A stretch of 64,000 nt of DNA. Origin: JBFLVU01 sp964589625. Its GTDB lineage: Bacteria; Acidobacteriota; UBA4820; DSQY01. This document shows positions 34,603 through 42,758 of this stretch, piece by piece. The position numbers were made by a program, and so were the translations under genes. Location of the stretch: the NCBI GenBank assembly GCA_964589625.1, contig CAZPSH010000013.1, forward strand, positions 1-64,000, read 5' to 3'. The number at the start of each line of letters is the position of its first letter. Position 1 is the stretch's first letter. The notes below the pieces were generated by a model. It ran no database searches, was not told the DNA's origin, and saw only the letters and a program-made list of their open reading frames with translations.

Positions 34603-34694
34603 AGGTTCTTCCCCTTGAGCCCGGGGAAGGGGCGGAGCGGACCGTCCCTGTTTGAGCCGGCTCGGTAGTACTATCAAGGAGCCTGGAGGCGGAG

Positions 34695-35429
34695 ATGCTC
34701 GATCCGAATCTTGGAGAGGACGATCTGTTCGGGCGCATCGGCTCGCTCCCGCCTCCCGACCTGGACGCGGTACCCGATCACCCTTCGGCCCGGGAGCGGC
34801 ACCTCCTGAAGCTCCTGTCCCGTCCGGACGCTTTCGAGGCGACTCTCCAGAGGATCGCCCGGAGCCGCTGGGCCCGGTCATCGAGGGTCCAATTTGGATT
34901 GGTGAACCACCCGTCCACCCCTGCCGGGGAGTCTATGAACCTCGTGAAGTTCCTTTCCTGGCGGGACCTGAACCTCACGCTTCAGAATTTCCGGATCGCC
35001 TCGGAGGTCCGCCACCAAGCCGAGGCGGTCCTCCTCCAGCGACTCCCTTCCCTCGCCCTGGGGGAGAAGGTCACCCTCGCGAGGACGGCCGCCGGACAGG
35101 CCCTCAAGAGCCTCCGCGTCGAGAAGGACCCCCGGGTTGTGAAGGGACTCCTGGAAAACGGCCGTCTGGTCGAGGAGGACGTCCTCTTCCTCGTGAATCA
35201 GCCCCGCACGCCTCAGCCCGTGCTCGAGACCGTGGCCCGCGACCCCAAGTGGTCCTGCCGGAAAGAGGTGCGCCTCGCCCTCCTAAGAAACCCGAGCGCC
35301 CCCCTCTCCGCCGTGTTGCCGTTTATCACGTCCCTCAACCTCGTGGATCTGAGAAACCTCCTGACCGACGCCAAGGTGCCGCTCGCCGTGCGGCGCATGA
35401 TCCGGACTCGAATGGGGAAGGAACCATGA
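34695..35429 (+). CDS. HEAT-like repeat protein (first of a pair flanking rodZ)
   Basis: This 244-residue all-helical protein has no recognised enzyme motif. HEAT-like units are marked by N-x-x-x-P patterns (LVNHPSTPAG, LVNQPRTPQ, LLRNPSAPLS). The C-terminal ~60 residues (WSCRKEVRLALLRNPSAP through LRNLLTDAKVPLAVRRMI) match, by eye, the C-terminus of the protein at 36343-37494. GGAGGCGGAG precedes the ATG at 34695. The stop overlaps the rodZ-like start (ATGA). It is probably a scaffold or adaptor in a RodZ-linked complex; the function is unknown. Confidence 0.72.
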   Translation: MLDPNLGEDDLFGRIGSLPPPDLDAVPDHPSARERHLLKLLSRPDAFEATLQRIARSRWARSSRVQFGLVNHPSTPAGESMNLVKFLSWRDLNLTLQNFRIASEVRHQAEAVLLQRLPSLALGEKVTLARTAAGQALKSLRVEKDPRVVKGLLENGRLVEEDVLFLVNQPRTPQPVLETVARDPKWSCRKEVRLALLRNPSAPLSAVLPFITSLNLVDLRNLLTDAKVPLAVRRMIRTRMGKEP

Positions 35430-36346
35430 CTCGGGAGGAATGCCAAGCCTTCGGACAGGAACTCGTCCGCCTGCGCAAGGAGCGCGGCGTCGGCCTCGAC
35501 GAGATCACCAGGGACACGAAGATCCGGCGCCAGGTCATCGAGGCCTTCGAGGCCGGCCGCTTCGAGGAACTCCCGCCGGAGGTCTTCGCGGTGGGGTTTC
35601 TCCGGGCCTACGCGGAGAAGCTCGGAACGCCGGCCGATCCCCTCGTGAGCCGGTACAGGAAAATCCTCCGGCCAGCACCGGAGCTCCCGCCCGCATCGCG
35701 GCGCGCCCGCGGTGGGAGGGGGCGGGCCCCAAAGGTCGCGGCCCTCTGGGCCATCGCGTTCTTCCTGGCCAGCGCCATTGCGGCCTTCTGGCTAATGGGC
35801 TGGTGGCCCTTCGAAGGGATGGGTCCCATCCCCCCGGAGGAGCCACGATCCGCCTCGGCGGAAGGATCGGTCGTCCCGATCCCCACCCCCCCGTCGGAAC
35901 CTGCCCGGGATGCCTCCTCCGGAGAGACGCATTCGTCGGCGCTCTCCTCGGGGCCAGAGGCAGCAGGGATCGGGGGGGGTGAGGCTGCGCCCGCTCCAGA
36001 GGCGGAGGGGGTGCCCCCTCTGGGGGAGCCCAATGCGAATCCGGAGCCGCCCGCCCCGCCGCAGGCAGCCCGCGGTCCCGCCTCCGAACCGCCCGTGGGG
36101 GGCGACCTGGTCCTGGTCTTTTCCGAACCGTGCTGGATCGAACTGAGGGGTGACGGACAGCGCCTTCTGAGGCGCGAGGTGGCTCCGGGAGAACGGCTCG
36201 CCTTCCAAGGCTCCGACTTCAAGGCCGACATCGGGAACGCGGCGGGCCTGCAGGTCTTCTACCGCGGTCGAGCCGTACCCCTCCCAGGCGGACGGGGCCA
36301 AGTCCTGAAGGATGTCCGGCTCTCTATCCCGCAGGGCCCCCCATGA
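35426..36346 (+). CDS. RodZ-like helix-turn-helix membrane protein
   Basis: It has the RodZ architecture: a cytoplasmic HTH_25 domain (residues ~8-80, ELVRLRKERGVGLDEITRDTKI), a basic juxtamembrane segment, one membrane helix (about 104-126), a Pro/Ala/Glu-rich linker, and a C-terminal DUF4115 beta domain (about 225-303, with CWIELRGDGQRLLRREVAPGE). RodZ links MreB to the elongation machinery. The ATG at 35426 overlaps the previous stop; a far longer in-frame extension is shadow. The neighbours are two HEAT-like proteins, not the usual ispG or pgsA genes. Confidence 0.85.
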   Translation: MTREECQAFGQELVRLRKERGVGLDEITRDTKIRRQVIEAFEAGRFEELPPEVFAVGFLRAYAEKLGTPADPLVSRYRKILRPAPELPPASRRARGGRGRAPKVAALWAIAFFLASAIAAFWLMGWWPFEGMGPIPPEEPRSASAEGSVVPIPTPPSEPARDASSGETHSSALSSGPEAAGIGGGEAAPAPEAEGVPPLGEPNANPEPPAPPQAARGPASEPPVGGDLVLVFSEPCWIELRGDGQRLLRREVAPGERLAFQGSDFKADIGNAAGLQVFYRGRAVPLPGGRGQVLKDVRLSIPQGPP

Positions 36347-37494
36347 CGCACCCGGTACTCGAGCACATCCTCGCGGGAGACGTTCCGGCCAACGTCAAGT
36401 TGGCCGCGGCCCGGGGCGCCCTCCCCATCCCCCGGGAGGAACTCATCGAACTGTGGGTCCAGTTGAGGGCAGACGAGGACGGAGAGGTCCGTCTGGCGTG
36501 CAAGGAGAGCCTGGCGGGAGTCTCCGAGGCGGAGTGGCTCGACCTCCTGCCGGACCATCCCTTCAGCGCCTCGGTCCTGGACTTCGCCGTGCGGATTCTG
36601 GGCAGGAACGCCAAACTGCTCGACGCGGTCCTTCGGAACAAGGGGGTACCCACAGAAACGCTCGAATGGCTGGCTCAGCAGGGAACGGGAGAAGCCCTCG
36701 ACCGCGTCCTGGACAACCAGATTCGTATCCTGGAGGCTCCCTCCATCTTGGTGGGCCTTCTGGCCAATCCGGGGCTGAATCCCACCCAGGTGCGCCGGAT
36801 CTTCGACATGGCCGAGCAGTTCTTCCGGGACCACCACGAAATCCCGTCCCTCCTGGAACTCCGGTTCGGACTGAAGGTCGGGATGGCGGGAGGAGACTTC
36901 GCCCGGAGGGCGGAGGCGCCGGCCTCCGTGGAGCCGCCTCCCGCTGCCGAGGAGGCACCGCCAGAAATACCAGAAATCCTGGAGTCCAAGGCGGAAATCC
37001 TTGGGGTCGGGGACATTCCGGAGTACGCCTTTCGCGACGAACCGCTCACCACGGAGAAGTTCCGGAACCTCTACCAGCAGATCCTGGTCATGTCGGTGCC
37101 GGCCAAGGTCGAGCTGGCCCTCAAGGGAAACAAGGAGGCCCGCGGGCTGTTGATCCGCGACAGCAACAAGGTGGTCCAGGAGGCCGTCCTCGACTCCCCG
37201 AAACTTACGGAGGTGGAGATCGAGACCATCGTACGGATGCGGATCCTCTCAGAGGACCTCTTCCGGAAGATCGAGCGGAACAAGGACTGGATGAAGCGGT
37301 ACTCGATCATGAAGGCCTTCATAACCAACCCGAAGGTACCCGCCGGACTGACCTTGAAGTACGTTTCACGGCTGGCGGATCAAGACCTCAGGCTTCTGAC
37401 CAAGGATAGGAACGTGAGCGAGGTCCTGAGGAGGGAGGCCAAGAAGATGTACGACTTGCGCCACGCCCAGAAAGGCCCATCCTTCAGGAAGTGA
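36343..37494 (+). CDS. HEAT-like repeat protein (second of a pair flanking rodZ)
   Basis: This 383-residue helical protein has an N-terminal HEAT-like block (VKLAAARGALPIPREELIEL, LANPGLNPT), an acidic/Pro-rich middle (about 190-220) and a second block to the end. Its C-terminus (MKRYSIMKAFITNPKVPAG to LRLLTKDRNVSEVLRREAKK) lines up with the C-terminus of the 34695-35429 protein. No catalytic motif is visible. The ATG overlaps the rodZ-like stop. Co-translation suggests all three act in one complex. Function unknown. Confidence 0.75.
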   Translation: MTHPVLEHILAGDVPANVKLAAARGALPIPREELIELWVQLRADEDGEVRLACKESLAGVSEAEWLDLLPDHPFSASVLDFAVRILGRNAKLLDAVLRNKGVPTETLEWLAQQGTGEALDRVLDNQIRILEAPSILVGLLANPGLNPTQVRRIFDMAEQFFRDHHEIPSLLELRFGLKVGMAGGDFARRAEAPASVEPPPAAEEAPPEIPEILESKAEILGVGDIPEYAFRDEPLTTEKFRNLYQQILVMSVPAKVELALKGNKEARGLLIRDSNKVVQEAVLDSPKLTEVEIETIVRMRILSEDLFRKIERNKDWMKRYSIMKAFITNPKVPAGLTLKYVSRLADQDLRLLTKDRNVSEVLRREAKKMYDLRHAQKGPSFRK

Positions 37495-37541
37495 CCGGGC
37501 AGGCCCTTGAAAGCCGCCCCGGCCTGGGATACCCTTTGACC

Positions 37542-38195
37542 ATGAATTCGGGGAAGACATTCTATGACGTTCTCGGTGTGGCGCCCCAGGCGAGCCAGGC
37601 CGAAATCGTGCGCGTGTTCCGGGAGGTCGTGCGGGAACGTCATCCGGACCGGTTCATGGAGCCCGACCAGAAACGGGAGGCGGAGGTCTTCCTCAAGGAG
37701 GTCACGGAGGCCTTCAACACCCTCTGCCGGCCCCACCTGAGGGCCAAGTACGACGAGACCATCCGGGAGTCGGAAACCAAGGCGGTCGTCAAGCCCGCCG
37801 CCGAGCAAGTCCGCGAACTCGTCCAGGCGGGCAAGGCTCGCCATCGCCAGGGAGATCCAGGCGGGGCGCTGGCCTGCTTTGACCATGCGCTGCGGATTGA
37901 CGCGGAGAATGCCGAAGCCCTGTTCAACGCGGGGATGGTCCGCCTTAAAAACCCGCGGTGGCGGGCCCAGGGGAGCCTCCAGGTCGAGGCCGCCATCGAG
38001 AGGGACCCCTTCGCCGTTCCCTACGTGACCGCGTACGCGCAGTTCCTGCTGGAAAACGGCCAGAACCTCAGGGCCCAGAGGCTCCTCGAAACCGCCCTGG
38101 AGACCAACAGGGACGATGAAAAGCTCCTTGCGCTTCTCGAGCAGTCCCGGGGAGGCAAGCCCGGCGCCGGATTCTCCCTCTTCGGAAAGAAATGA
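37542..38195 (+). CDS. DnaJ-domain protein with TPR-like C-terminus
   Basis: An N-terminal J domain (about residues 5-70) has the HPD tripeptide (ERHPDRF) needed to stimulate Hsp70 ATPase. TPR-like helices follow (ARHRQGDPGGALACFDHALRIDAENAEALFNAG) with a short Gly/Lys tail. It lacks the G/F and zinc-finger regions, so it is a class III J protein. The ATG at 37542 is used; a GTG at 37491 that overlaps the upstream stop (GTGA) is a real alternative adding 17 non-conserved residues. It overlaps the phosphatase gene (ATGA). Confidence 0.82.
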   Translation: MNSGKTFYDVLGVAPQASQAEIVRVFREVVRERHPDRFMEPDQKREAEVFLKEVTEAFNTLCRPHLRAKYDETIRESETKAVVKPAAEQVRELVQAGKARHRQGDPGGALACFDHALRIDAENAEALFNAGMVRLKNPRWRAQGSLQVEAAIERDPFAVPYVTAYAQFLLENGQNLRAQRLLETALETNRDDEKLLALLEQSRGGKPGAGFSLFGKK

Positions 38196-38959
38196 CCATG
38201 CAGATTCGCTCGTACGGCACCACGGACGTAGGGAGAAAGCGCACCAACAACGAGGACGCCTTTGCCATCCGCCCCGATCGCGGCCTCTACGTGGTCGCCG
38301 ACGGGATGGGGGGCCATTCCTCGGGAGAGGTGGCGGCGCAACTGGCTGTGGGGGAGATCCTGGCGTTCTTCGAAAACGGGGCGCTTTCCGAGGATTCCAC
38401 CTGGCCCTACGCCTACGACGAGAACCTCTCCTTTGCCGCCAACAAGCTCCTCACGGCGGTGGCTCTGGCCAACGAGAAGATCCAGGCTTACGCGTCTCAA
38501 CATCCCGAATCCAGGGGCATGGGGACCACCATCGTCGCCGTCCTCGTGGACGGAGACAAACTCGTCGTGGGCCACGTAGGCGACAGCCGCGCCTACCTTC
38601 ACTCCCATGACGCCTTCCGGCTCCTTACGCACGACCATTCCTGGGTCGGGGAGCAGGTCCGCCAGGGCTTTCTTACCGAGGCCGAGGCGGTGAACCACCC
38701 CTTCCGCAACGTCATCACCAAGGCCCTCGGCACACGGGAGCAGGCCCAGGCCGACCTGCTGGACCTTCCCCTTGCCGTGGGCGAGCGGCTCCTGCTCTGT
38801 TCCGACGGTCTCAACAGCATGGTGAGGGATGAGGAGATCCGAGAAGTTCTCGATCGGGGCCTGGACCTCGAAGCCTCCTGCCAGGCCCTGGTGGCCCTCG
38901 CGAACGAGCACGGCGGGGAAGACAACGTCACCGTCATCCTGCTCGAGCGCCAGGCCTGA
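38192..38959 (+). CDS. PP2C-family protein serine/threonine phosphatase
   Basis: This is a cytosolic metal-dependent phosphatase of 255 residues. PPM motifs are intact: NNEDAF, VADGMGGHSSG, GMGTTIVA, HVGDSRAYL, CSDGLNSM and GEDNVT. Asp residues for the two metal ions are present. Such enzymes reverse Hanks-type kinases, often in cell-wall control, and the RodZ-like gene upstream would suit that, but no kinase gene lies in the window. The ATG at 38192 overlaps the previous stop; an ATG two codons later is also possible. Confidence 0.93.
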   Translation: MTMQIRSYGTTDVGRKRTNNEDAFAIRPDRGLYVVADGMGGHSSGEVAAQLAVGEILAFFENGALSEDSTWPYAYDENLSFAANKLLTAVALANEKIQAYASQHPESRGMGTTIVAVLVDGDKLVVGHVGDSRAYLHSHDAFRLLTHDHSWVGEQVRQGFLTEAEAVNHPFRNVITKALGTREQAQADLLDLPLAVGERLLLCSDGLNSMVRDEEIREVLDRGLDLEASCQALVALANEHGGEDNVTVILLERQA

Positions 38960-39048
38960 GGTAGTCCCTCGGCATCGGGAAGGCCCTTCTTCGGCGTCGG
39001 CTCTTCCCTCGCCGGAGGGCGGTCGCTGAAGTCCCCTTGAGGTCACCC

Positions 39049-40293
39049 ATGAGGGTGCTGCTGATCTCCGCCAACACCGAACGGAGCCACATGCTGACGC
39101 TGCCGCTCGGACTGGACCTCGTGGCGGAAGCCACGCGCCGCGCCGGCCACGAGGTGGCGTTTCTGGACCTGCTCGCGGCCTCCGATCCCCGTCAGGTGCT
39201 CGGGGAGATGCTGACCTCCACGCAACCGGAGGTCATCGGAATCTCCATCCGCAACATCGACGACCAGAATCGGCAGGAGCCCCATTTCCTGCTGGATGAG
39301 GCGAAGTGGGTGGTGGCAGGGTGCCGGGCGGCCTCTGCTGCTCCCATCGTCCTCGGCGGTGCGGGTTTCAGCATCTTCCCCCGGGAGGTGTTGGCCTACC
39401 TGAAGGCCGACTTCGGCATTCGAGGAGACGGGGAGAGGGCCTTCCCGATGCTGCTGGAGTGCGTGCGAAAGGGGTTGGATCCCAGGGCCATCCCCGGTGT
39501 CCACGTCTTCGGGGAGGGGGTGGACCGCGGAAGGGCCGAGGTTGATGATCTCGACGTCCTGGCCCTCTGGGATGCAACTCTCCTAGAGAACAGGCGAGAC
39601 AATCCCGATGCGATCTGGCTGCCCATCCAGAGCAGGCGGGGATGTCCCAATGACTGCTCTTATTGTTCCACCTCAACCATTCAAGGCCGCCGCATTCGGT
39701 GCCGCTCCTCCGCCCTCGTCGCCGATGAGCTCACAGCGCTCGAAAGGAGGGGGTTCCACCGCTTCTACTTTGTGGACAACTCCTTCAACCTTCCCGATTC
39801 GCAAGCCTTCGACCTCTGTCGGGAGATCAAGGCGCGGCACCTGGCGATCACGTGGCGGTGCATCCTCTACCCGCACCTCCTGAGCGAAGGATTGGTTCGG
39901 GCCATGGCAGAGGCGGGCTGCACGGAGGTCAGCCTGGGGTTCGAGAGCGGCTCCACGCGGGTGCTGGCCGAAATGAACAAGCGCTTCCGGGTCGAAGATG
40001 TGCGCCGCGCCTCCGAACTGATCGCGGCCTACGGCATTCGCCGCATGGGCTTTCTCCTGCTCGGCGGACCGGGCGAGACGCGCGAGACCGTGGAGGAGAG
40101 CCTGGCCTTCGCGCGTTCGCTCCACTTGGACGAACTCAAGATCACCGTGGGCATCCGCATCTATCCGGGCACGCCTCTTGCGAGGCGGGCCGTGGAAGAG
40201 GGGCTCCTTTGTCCGGAGGAGAGCCTGCTCCAGCCGACCTTCTACTTGGCCCCAGGATTGGAGCCTTGGATTCACGAAGCCGTTCGGGCATGA
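39049..40293 (+). CDS. B12-binding-domain radical SAM protein
   Basis: Residues ~1-140 look like a cobalamin-binding domain (LLISANTERSHMLTLPLGL, IGISIRNID, VLGGAGFSIFP). A radical SAM barrel follows, with CPNDCSYC giving Cys199, Cys203 and Cys206, and ELP3-like elements (VSLGFESGS, GFLLLGGPGET). The cobalamin-binding DxHxxG is not evident, so B12 binding may be lost. The reaction is unknown; relatives carry out methylations or ring rearrangements. The ATG at 39049 has GAGG upstream; a TTG at 39037 is less likely. It stands alone before tRNA-Leu. Confidence 0.82.
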   Translation: MRVLLISANTERSHMLTLPLGLDLVAEATRRAGHEVAFLDLLAASDPRQVLGEMLTSTQPEVIGISIRNIDDQNRQEPHFLLDEAKWVVAGCRAASAAPIVLGGAGFSIFPREVLAYLKADFGIRGDGERAFPMLLECVRKGLDPRAIPGVHVFGEGVDRGRAEVDDLDVLALWDATLLENRRDNPDAIWLPIQSRRGCPNDCSYCSTSTIQGRRIRCRSSALVADELTALERRGFHRFYFVDNSFNLPDSQAFDLCREIKARHLAITWRCILYPHLLSEGLVRAMAEAGCTEVSLGFESGSTRVLAEMNKRFRVEDVRRASELIAAYGIRRMGFLLLGGPGETRETVEESLAFARSLHLDELKITVGIRIYPGTPLARRAVEEGLLCPEESLLQPTFYLAPGLEPWIHEAVRA

Positions 40294-40377
40294 GCCGGCG
40301 GCGGAGAAACGCCCGTGCGCGGGGTCGTGTGGAGGGGTGGGAACGACGTCGGCGCGAGGCCGGCATTTCTCCCGAGG

Positions 40378-40406
40378 TTGACGGACCGGGCGATCCTTTC
40401 TAGAAT
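40378..40406 (+). promoter_or_regulatory. Promoter of tRNA-Leu
   Basis: TTGACG (40378-40383), 17 bases, then TAGAAT (40401-40406), each five of six to the sigma-70 consensus. The predicted start would be a few bases before the tRNA at 40416. Confidence 0.65.
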
Positions 40407-40415
40407 GGCCCCTTG

Positions 40416-40502
40416 GCCGAAGTGGCGGAACCGGTAGACGCAGTGGACTCAAAATCCACCGGCCGCAAGACCATGGGGGTTCGAGTCCCCCCTTCGGCAC
40501 CA
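40416..40502 (+). tRNA. tRNA-Leu (anticodon CAA), CCA encoded
   Basis: A class II tRNA of 87 bases. The acceptor stem GCCGAAG pairs with CTTCGGC (40492-40498), followed by A and encoded CCA. The D-arm is GTGGCGGAACCGGTAGACGC; the anticodon stem GTGGA/TCCAC carries loop CTCAAAA, which gives anticodon CAA (codon UUG). The long variable arm is typical of tRNA-Leu, and the T-loop is GGGGG-TTCGAGT-CCCCC. A strong promoter precedes it. Its last 25 bases are repeated exactly at 40821-40845. Confidence 0.97.
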
Positions 40503-40508
40503 AGGAAG

Positions 40509-40537
40509 CCAAGAGGGAGGCTCCGCCCCCCTCTTGG
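40509..40537 (+). terminator. Hairpin downstream of tRNA-Leu, possible terminator
   Basis: CCAAGAGGG...CCCTCTTGG forms a nearly perfect 12-13 bp stem starting seven bases after the tRNA CCA. It lacks a T-tract, so Rho-independent activity is uncertain, but position and stability fit transcript ending or a 3' processing site. Confidence 0.45.
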
Positions 40538-40820
40538 CGCTTCGCTCCCTGCGGTCGCTCCGCTGAACTCCTCGGGGAGAGGTTGGCGCTCCAGCCGAAG
40601 TGAATTCGGCTTCGCGCCGATTTCTTCGCGCTTCCGTCCATTTGCGCCCGCAGGGGGGGCGAGAAGGGCGGGAAACGGCGTAGGCCCGCCGCGAGGACGC
40701 GAGCGAAGAGCGAGCGTTCGCAGCGGAGCGGGGCAAGCCGAGGGACCCGCCCCGGGAACCGTGGGCGGCCTTGAAACGCAGCCGCGAGACTCGCGAGCGG
40801 CGAGGCTTCTAGGCCGCGCA

Positions 40821-40845
40821 GGTTCGAGTCCCCCCTTCGGCACCA
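40821..40845 (+). pseudogene. Duplicated 3' end of tRNA-Leu (att-like or tRNA remnant)
   Basis: Exactly the last 25 bases of the tRNA gene (40478-40502: half of the T-stem, T-loop, acceptor strand and CCA) recur here. The 5' side of the T-stem is replaced by GCAGG, which cannot pair fully with CCCCC, and no anticodon or D-arm precedes it, so it is not a functional tRNA. It may be an attachment-site scar or the remnant of a deleted second tRNA. Confidence 0.7.
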
Positions 40846-40981
40846 GGAATCCGACTCGGGTGGGGAGGGGAGGCCCTCCCCACGGGTGTTTCCGGGCCCG
40901 GCGAAGGCACGAGAAGGGCGAAGTCAAGGCGGAGCCCGGCGGGATAGGCGTGGCCGCCATGCCCCGATGGACGAAACCGGG

Positions 40982-41725
40982 CTACATGTACATTCCGCCG
41001 TTCACCGAGAGGGTCTGGCCCGTGATGTAAGAGGCGTCATCGCTCAGCAGAAAGGCCACGGCGCACGCGATGTCCTCGGCGCTTCCGAATCGTTTCATGG
41101 GGATGATCGAGGCCATCTGCTCCTTCTGCTGCTCGGTGAGCTTGTCGGTCATGGCCGTCACGATGAACCCGGGAGCCACGGCGTTGCAGGTGATGTTTCG
41201 GCTGGCCAGCTCGCGAGCGGTCACCTTGGTGAGCCCGATGATGCCGGCCTTGCTGGCCACATAGTTGGCCTGGCCCGCATTTCCCATGAGACCCACCACG
41301 GAGGCGATGTTGACGATGCGGCCGAAGCGCTCGGCCATCATGGGTTTGAGGGCGGCCTGGCTGAGGTTGAAGGTGCCCGTCAGGTTGACGGAAAGGACGG
41401 CGTCCCAGTCCTCCGGCCGCATGCGCATCAGCAGGGCATCGCGTGTTATGCCCGCGTTGTTGACCAGCAGATCAAGGCGCCCGGCCTGCTCCAAGACCAT
41501 CTGGACGGCCGCTTCGCAGGAGGCGCGGTCGGAGACGTTGAGCTCCAGGGGGATGACCTTCAGGCCTCGGGCGGATAGCGCTTGCGCGGATTGGGTCATG
41601 CCCGCGAGATTGAGGTCGCCGCCGAAAACGGTGGCACCCTCGCCGGCCAGCTTCTCCACGATAGCGAGGCCTATTCCCTGGGCCGCTCCGGACACGAGCG
41701 CTACGCGATCTGAAAAACGAGCCAT
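40982..41725 (-). CDS. fabG: 3-oxoacyl-[ACP] reductase
   Basis: This NADPH-dependent short-chain dehydrogenase acts in fatty acid elongation. The cofactor motif GAAQGIG is at residues 13-19, NNAG at 89-92, and the catalytic triad is Ser142, Tyr155 and Lys159 (YVASK). The C-terminal GQTLSVNGGMYM is standard FabG. Length is 247 residues. It is the last gene of the yceD-rpmF-plsX-fabH-fabD-fabG cluster, 48 bases after fabD. The acpP gene that usually follows fabG is absent; the strand turns to the tRNA region instead. Confidence 0.96.
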   Translation of the reverse strand: MARFSDRVALVSGAAQGIGLAIVEKLAGEGATVFGGDLNLAGMTQSAQALSARGLKVIPLELNVSDRASCEAAVQMVLEQAGRLDLLVNNAGITRDALLMRMRPEDWDAVLSVNLTGTFNLSQAALKPMMAERFGRIVNIASVVGLMGNAGQANYVASKAGIIGLTKVTARELASRNITCNAVAPGFIVTAMTDKLTEQQKEQMASIIPMKRFGSAEDIACAVAFLLSDDASYITGQTLSVNGGMYM

Positions 41726-41773
41726 GTTTGCCTCCCTCGGTGTGTGGGTGTAGTGTGGGGGCCCTTCCCCCGC

Positions 41774-42712
41774 TCAGCCCTGGAGCCCCGCGAGTGCCTT
41801 GTCCAGGCTCTCCGGAGACTCCACGTTCAGGAGCTTCCAATCCCGGTTGACCCGTTTGGCCAGGCCGCAGAGGACGGTGCCCGGGCCCACCTCCAGGATC
41901 GTGTCCACGCCCTGGCTCTGCAGGAAGAGCATCGTCTCGCGCCAGCGGACGGGTGAGTCCACCTGCCGCAGGAGGCAATCCCTCGCCTCGGCTCCCGTGT
42001 GCACCGGAGTAAGGTTCACGTTGGCCACCACGGGCCAGGCGGGATCCGCGAAGGGGATCGCGCGGAGAACCGGACCAAGGCGCTCGCGGGCGCTCGCCAT
42101 GAGGGGCGAGTGGAAGGGCGCGGACACGGGAAGGGGAACGGCCTTGCGGCACCCGAGGGCCTTCGCCTTCTCCACGGCGGCGCGAACCGAGTCGGCGCGC
42201 CCGGCGATGACCACCTGCCCTGGGGCGTTGTCGTTCGCGGGAACCACGGAGCCGTCACCCGCCGCCTCCGCGCATGCCCTCACCACGTCGGAAAACTCCA
42301 TGCCCATCAGGGCGGCCATGGCTCCCTCCCCTACGGGCACGGCCTCCTGCATGAAGAGGCCCCGGCGGCGCACCGCGCGGAGCGCGTCGGGGAAGGAGAA
42401 GGTGCCGGCGGCGACGTGGGCGCTGTACTCCCCCAGGGAGTGGCCGGCCAGGTAGGCGGGGGCGAGGGTGGGGAGAGCGGTGCGAAGGACGCGCCAGGCG
42501 GCAACGGAAACCGCCAGAACGGCCGGCTGGGTGTTGGCCGTGAGGTCCAGGGCCTCCTGCGGGCCCTCCCAGAGGAGGCGGCAAAACGGCTCGCCGAGGG
42601 CCTCATCGGCTTCCTCCAAGACCCCCGCGGCAACGGGAAAACCCTCCGCCAGCGCCTTGCCCATTCCGACGTATTGCGATGCCTGGCCGGGGAACACGAC
42701 GGCGACCTTCAT
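41774..42712 (-). CDS. fabD: Malonyl-CoA:ACP transacylase
   Basis: It loads malonyl onto acyl carrier protein. It opens VVFPGQASQYVGMG, the nucleophile Ser92 lies in GHSLGE, the catalytic His lies in SAPFHSPLM, and VGPGTVLCGL is near the end. It is 312 residues. It lies 46 bases after fabH on the same strand. It is clearly the housekeeping enzyme, unlike the divergent acyltransferase at 8412-9341. Confidence 0.97.
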   Translation of the reverse strand: MKVAVVFPGQASQYVGMGKALAEGFPVAAGVLEEADEALGEPFCRLLWEGPQEALDLTANTQPAVLAVSVAAWRVLRTALPTLAPAYLAGHSLGEYSAHVAAGTFSFPDALRAVRRRGLFMQEAVPVGEGAMAALMGMEFSDVVRACAEAAGDGSVVPANDNAPGQVVIAGRADSVRAAVEKAKALGCRKAVPLPVSAPFHSPLMASARERLGPVLRAIPFADPAWPVVANVNLTPVHTGAEARDCLLRQVDSPVRWRETMLFLQSQGVDTILEVGPGTVLCGLAKRVNRDWKLLNVESPESLDKALAGLQG

Positions 42713-42758
42713 CGGCGCCTCCCTGTCTTCTGGAAACCATGGTGCTCCGGGGCGGGTG

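Larger units (their letters stand above)
40503..40981. other. Gene-free interval after tRNA-Leu
   Basis: About 480 bases between the tRNA and the fabG stop. It contains a strong hairpin (40509-40537) and a duplicated tRNA 3' end (40821-40845), both listed separately. A 10-base inverted repeat (CGCTCCGCTG near 40556-40565 and CAGCGGAGCG near 40720-40729) also lies in it. No integrase, transposase or other credible reading frame was seen. Confidence 0.6.

Noticed and set aside
37491..37541. GTG start for the DnaJ-domain protein
   Set aside because: It fits the GTGA overlap pattern, but the 17 extra residues precede a normal J-domain start and no usable ribosome site lies before the GTG. It is kept as an alternative only.
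40503..40820. A small integrated mobile element between the tRNA copies
   Set aside because: No integrase, transposase or reading frame with any domain pattern was found in the 318 bases, so only a scar can be proposed.
40821..40845. Second functional tRNA-Leu
   Set aside because: Only the 3' 25 bases exist; the D-arm and anticodon arm are missing and the T-stem is broken.
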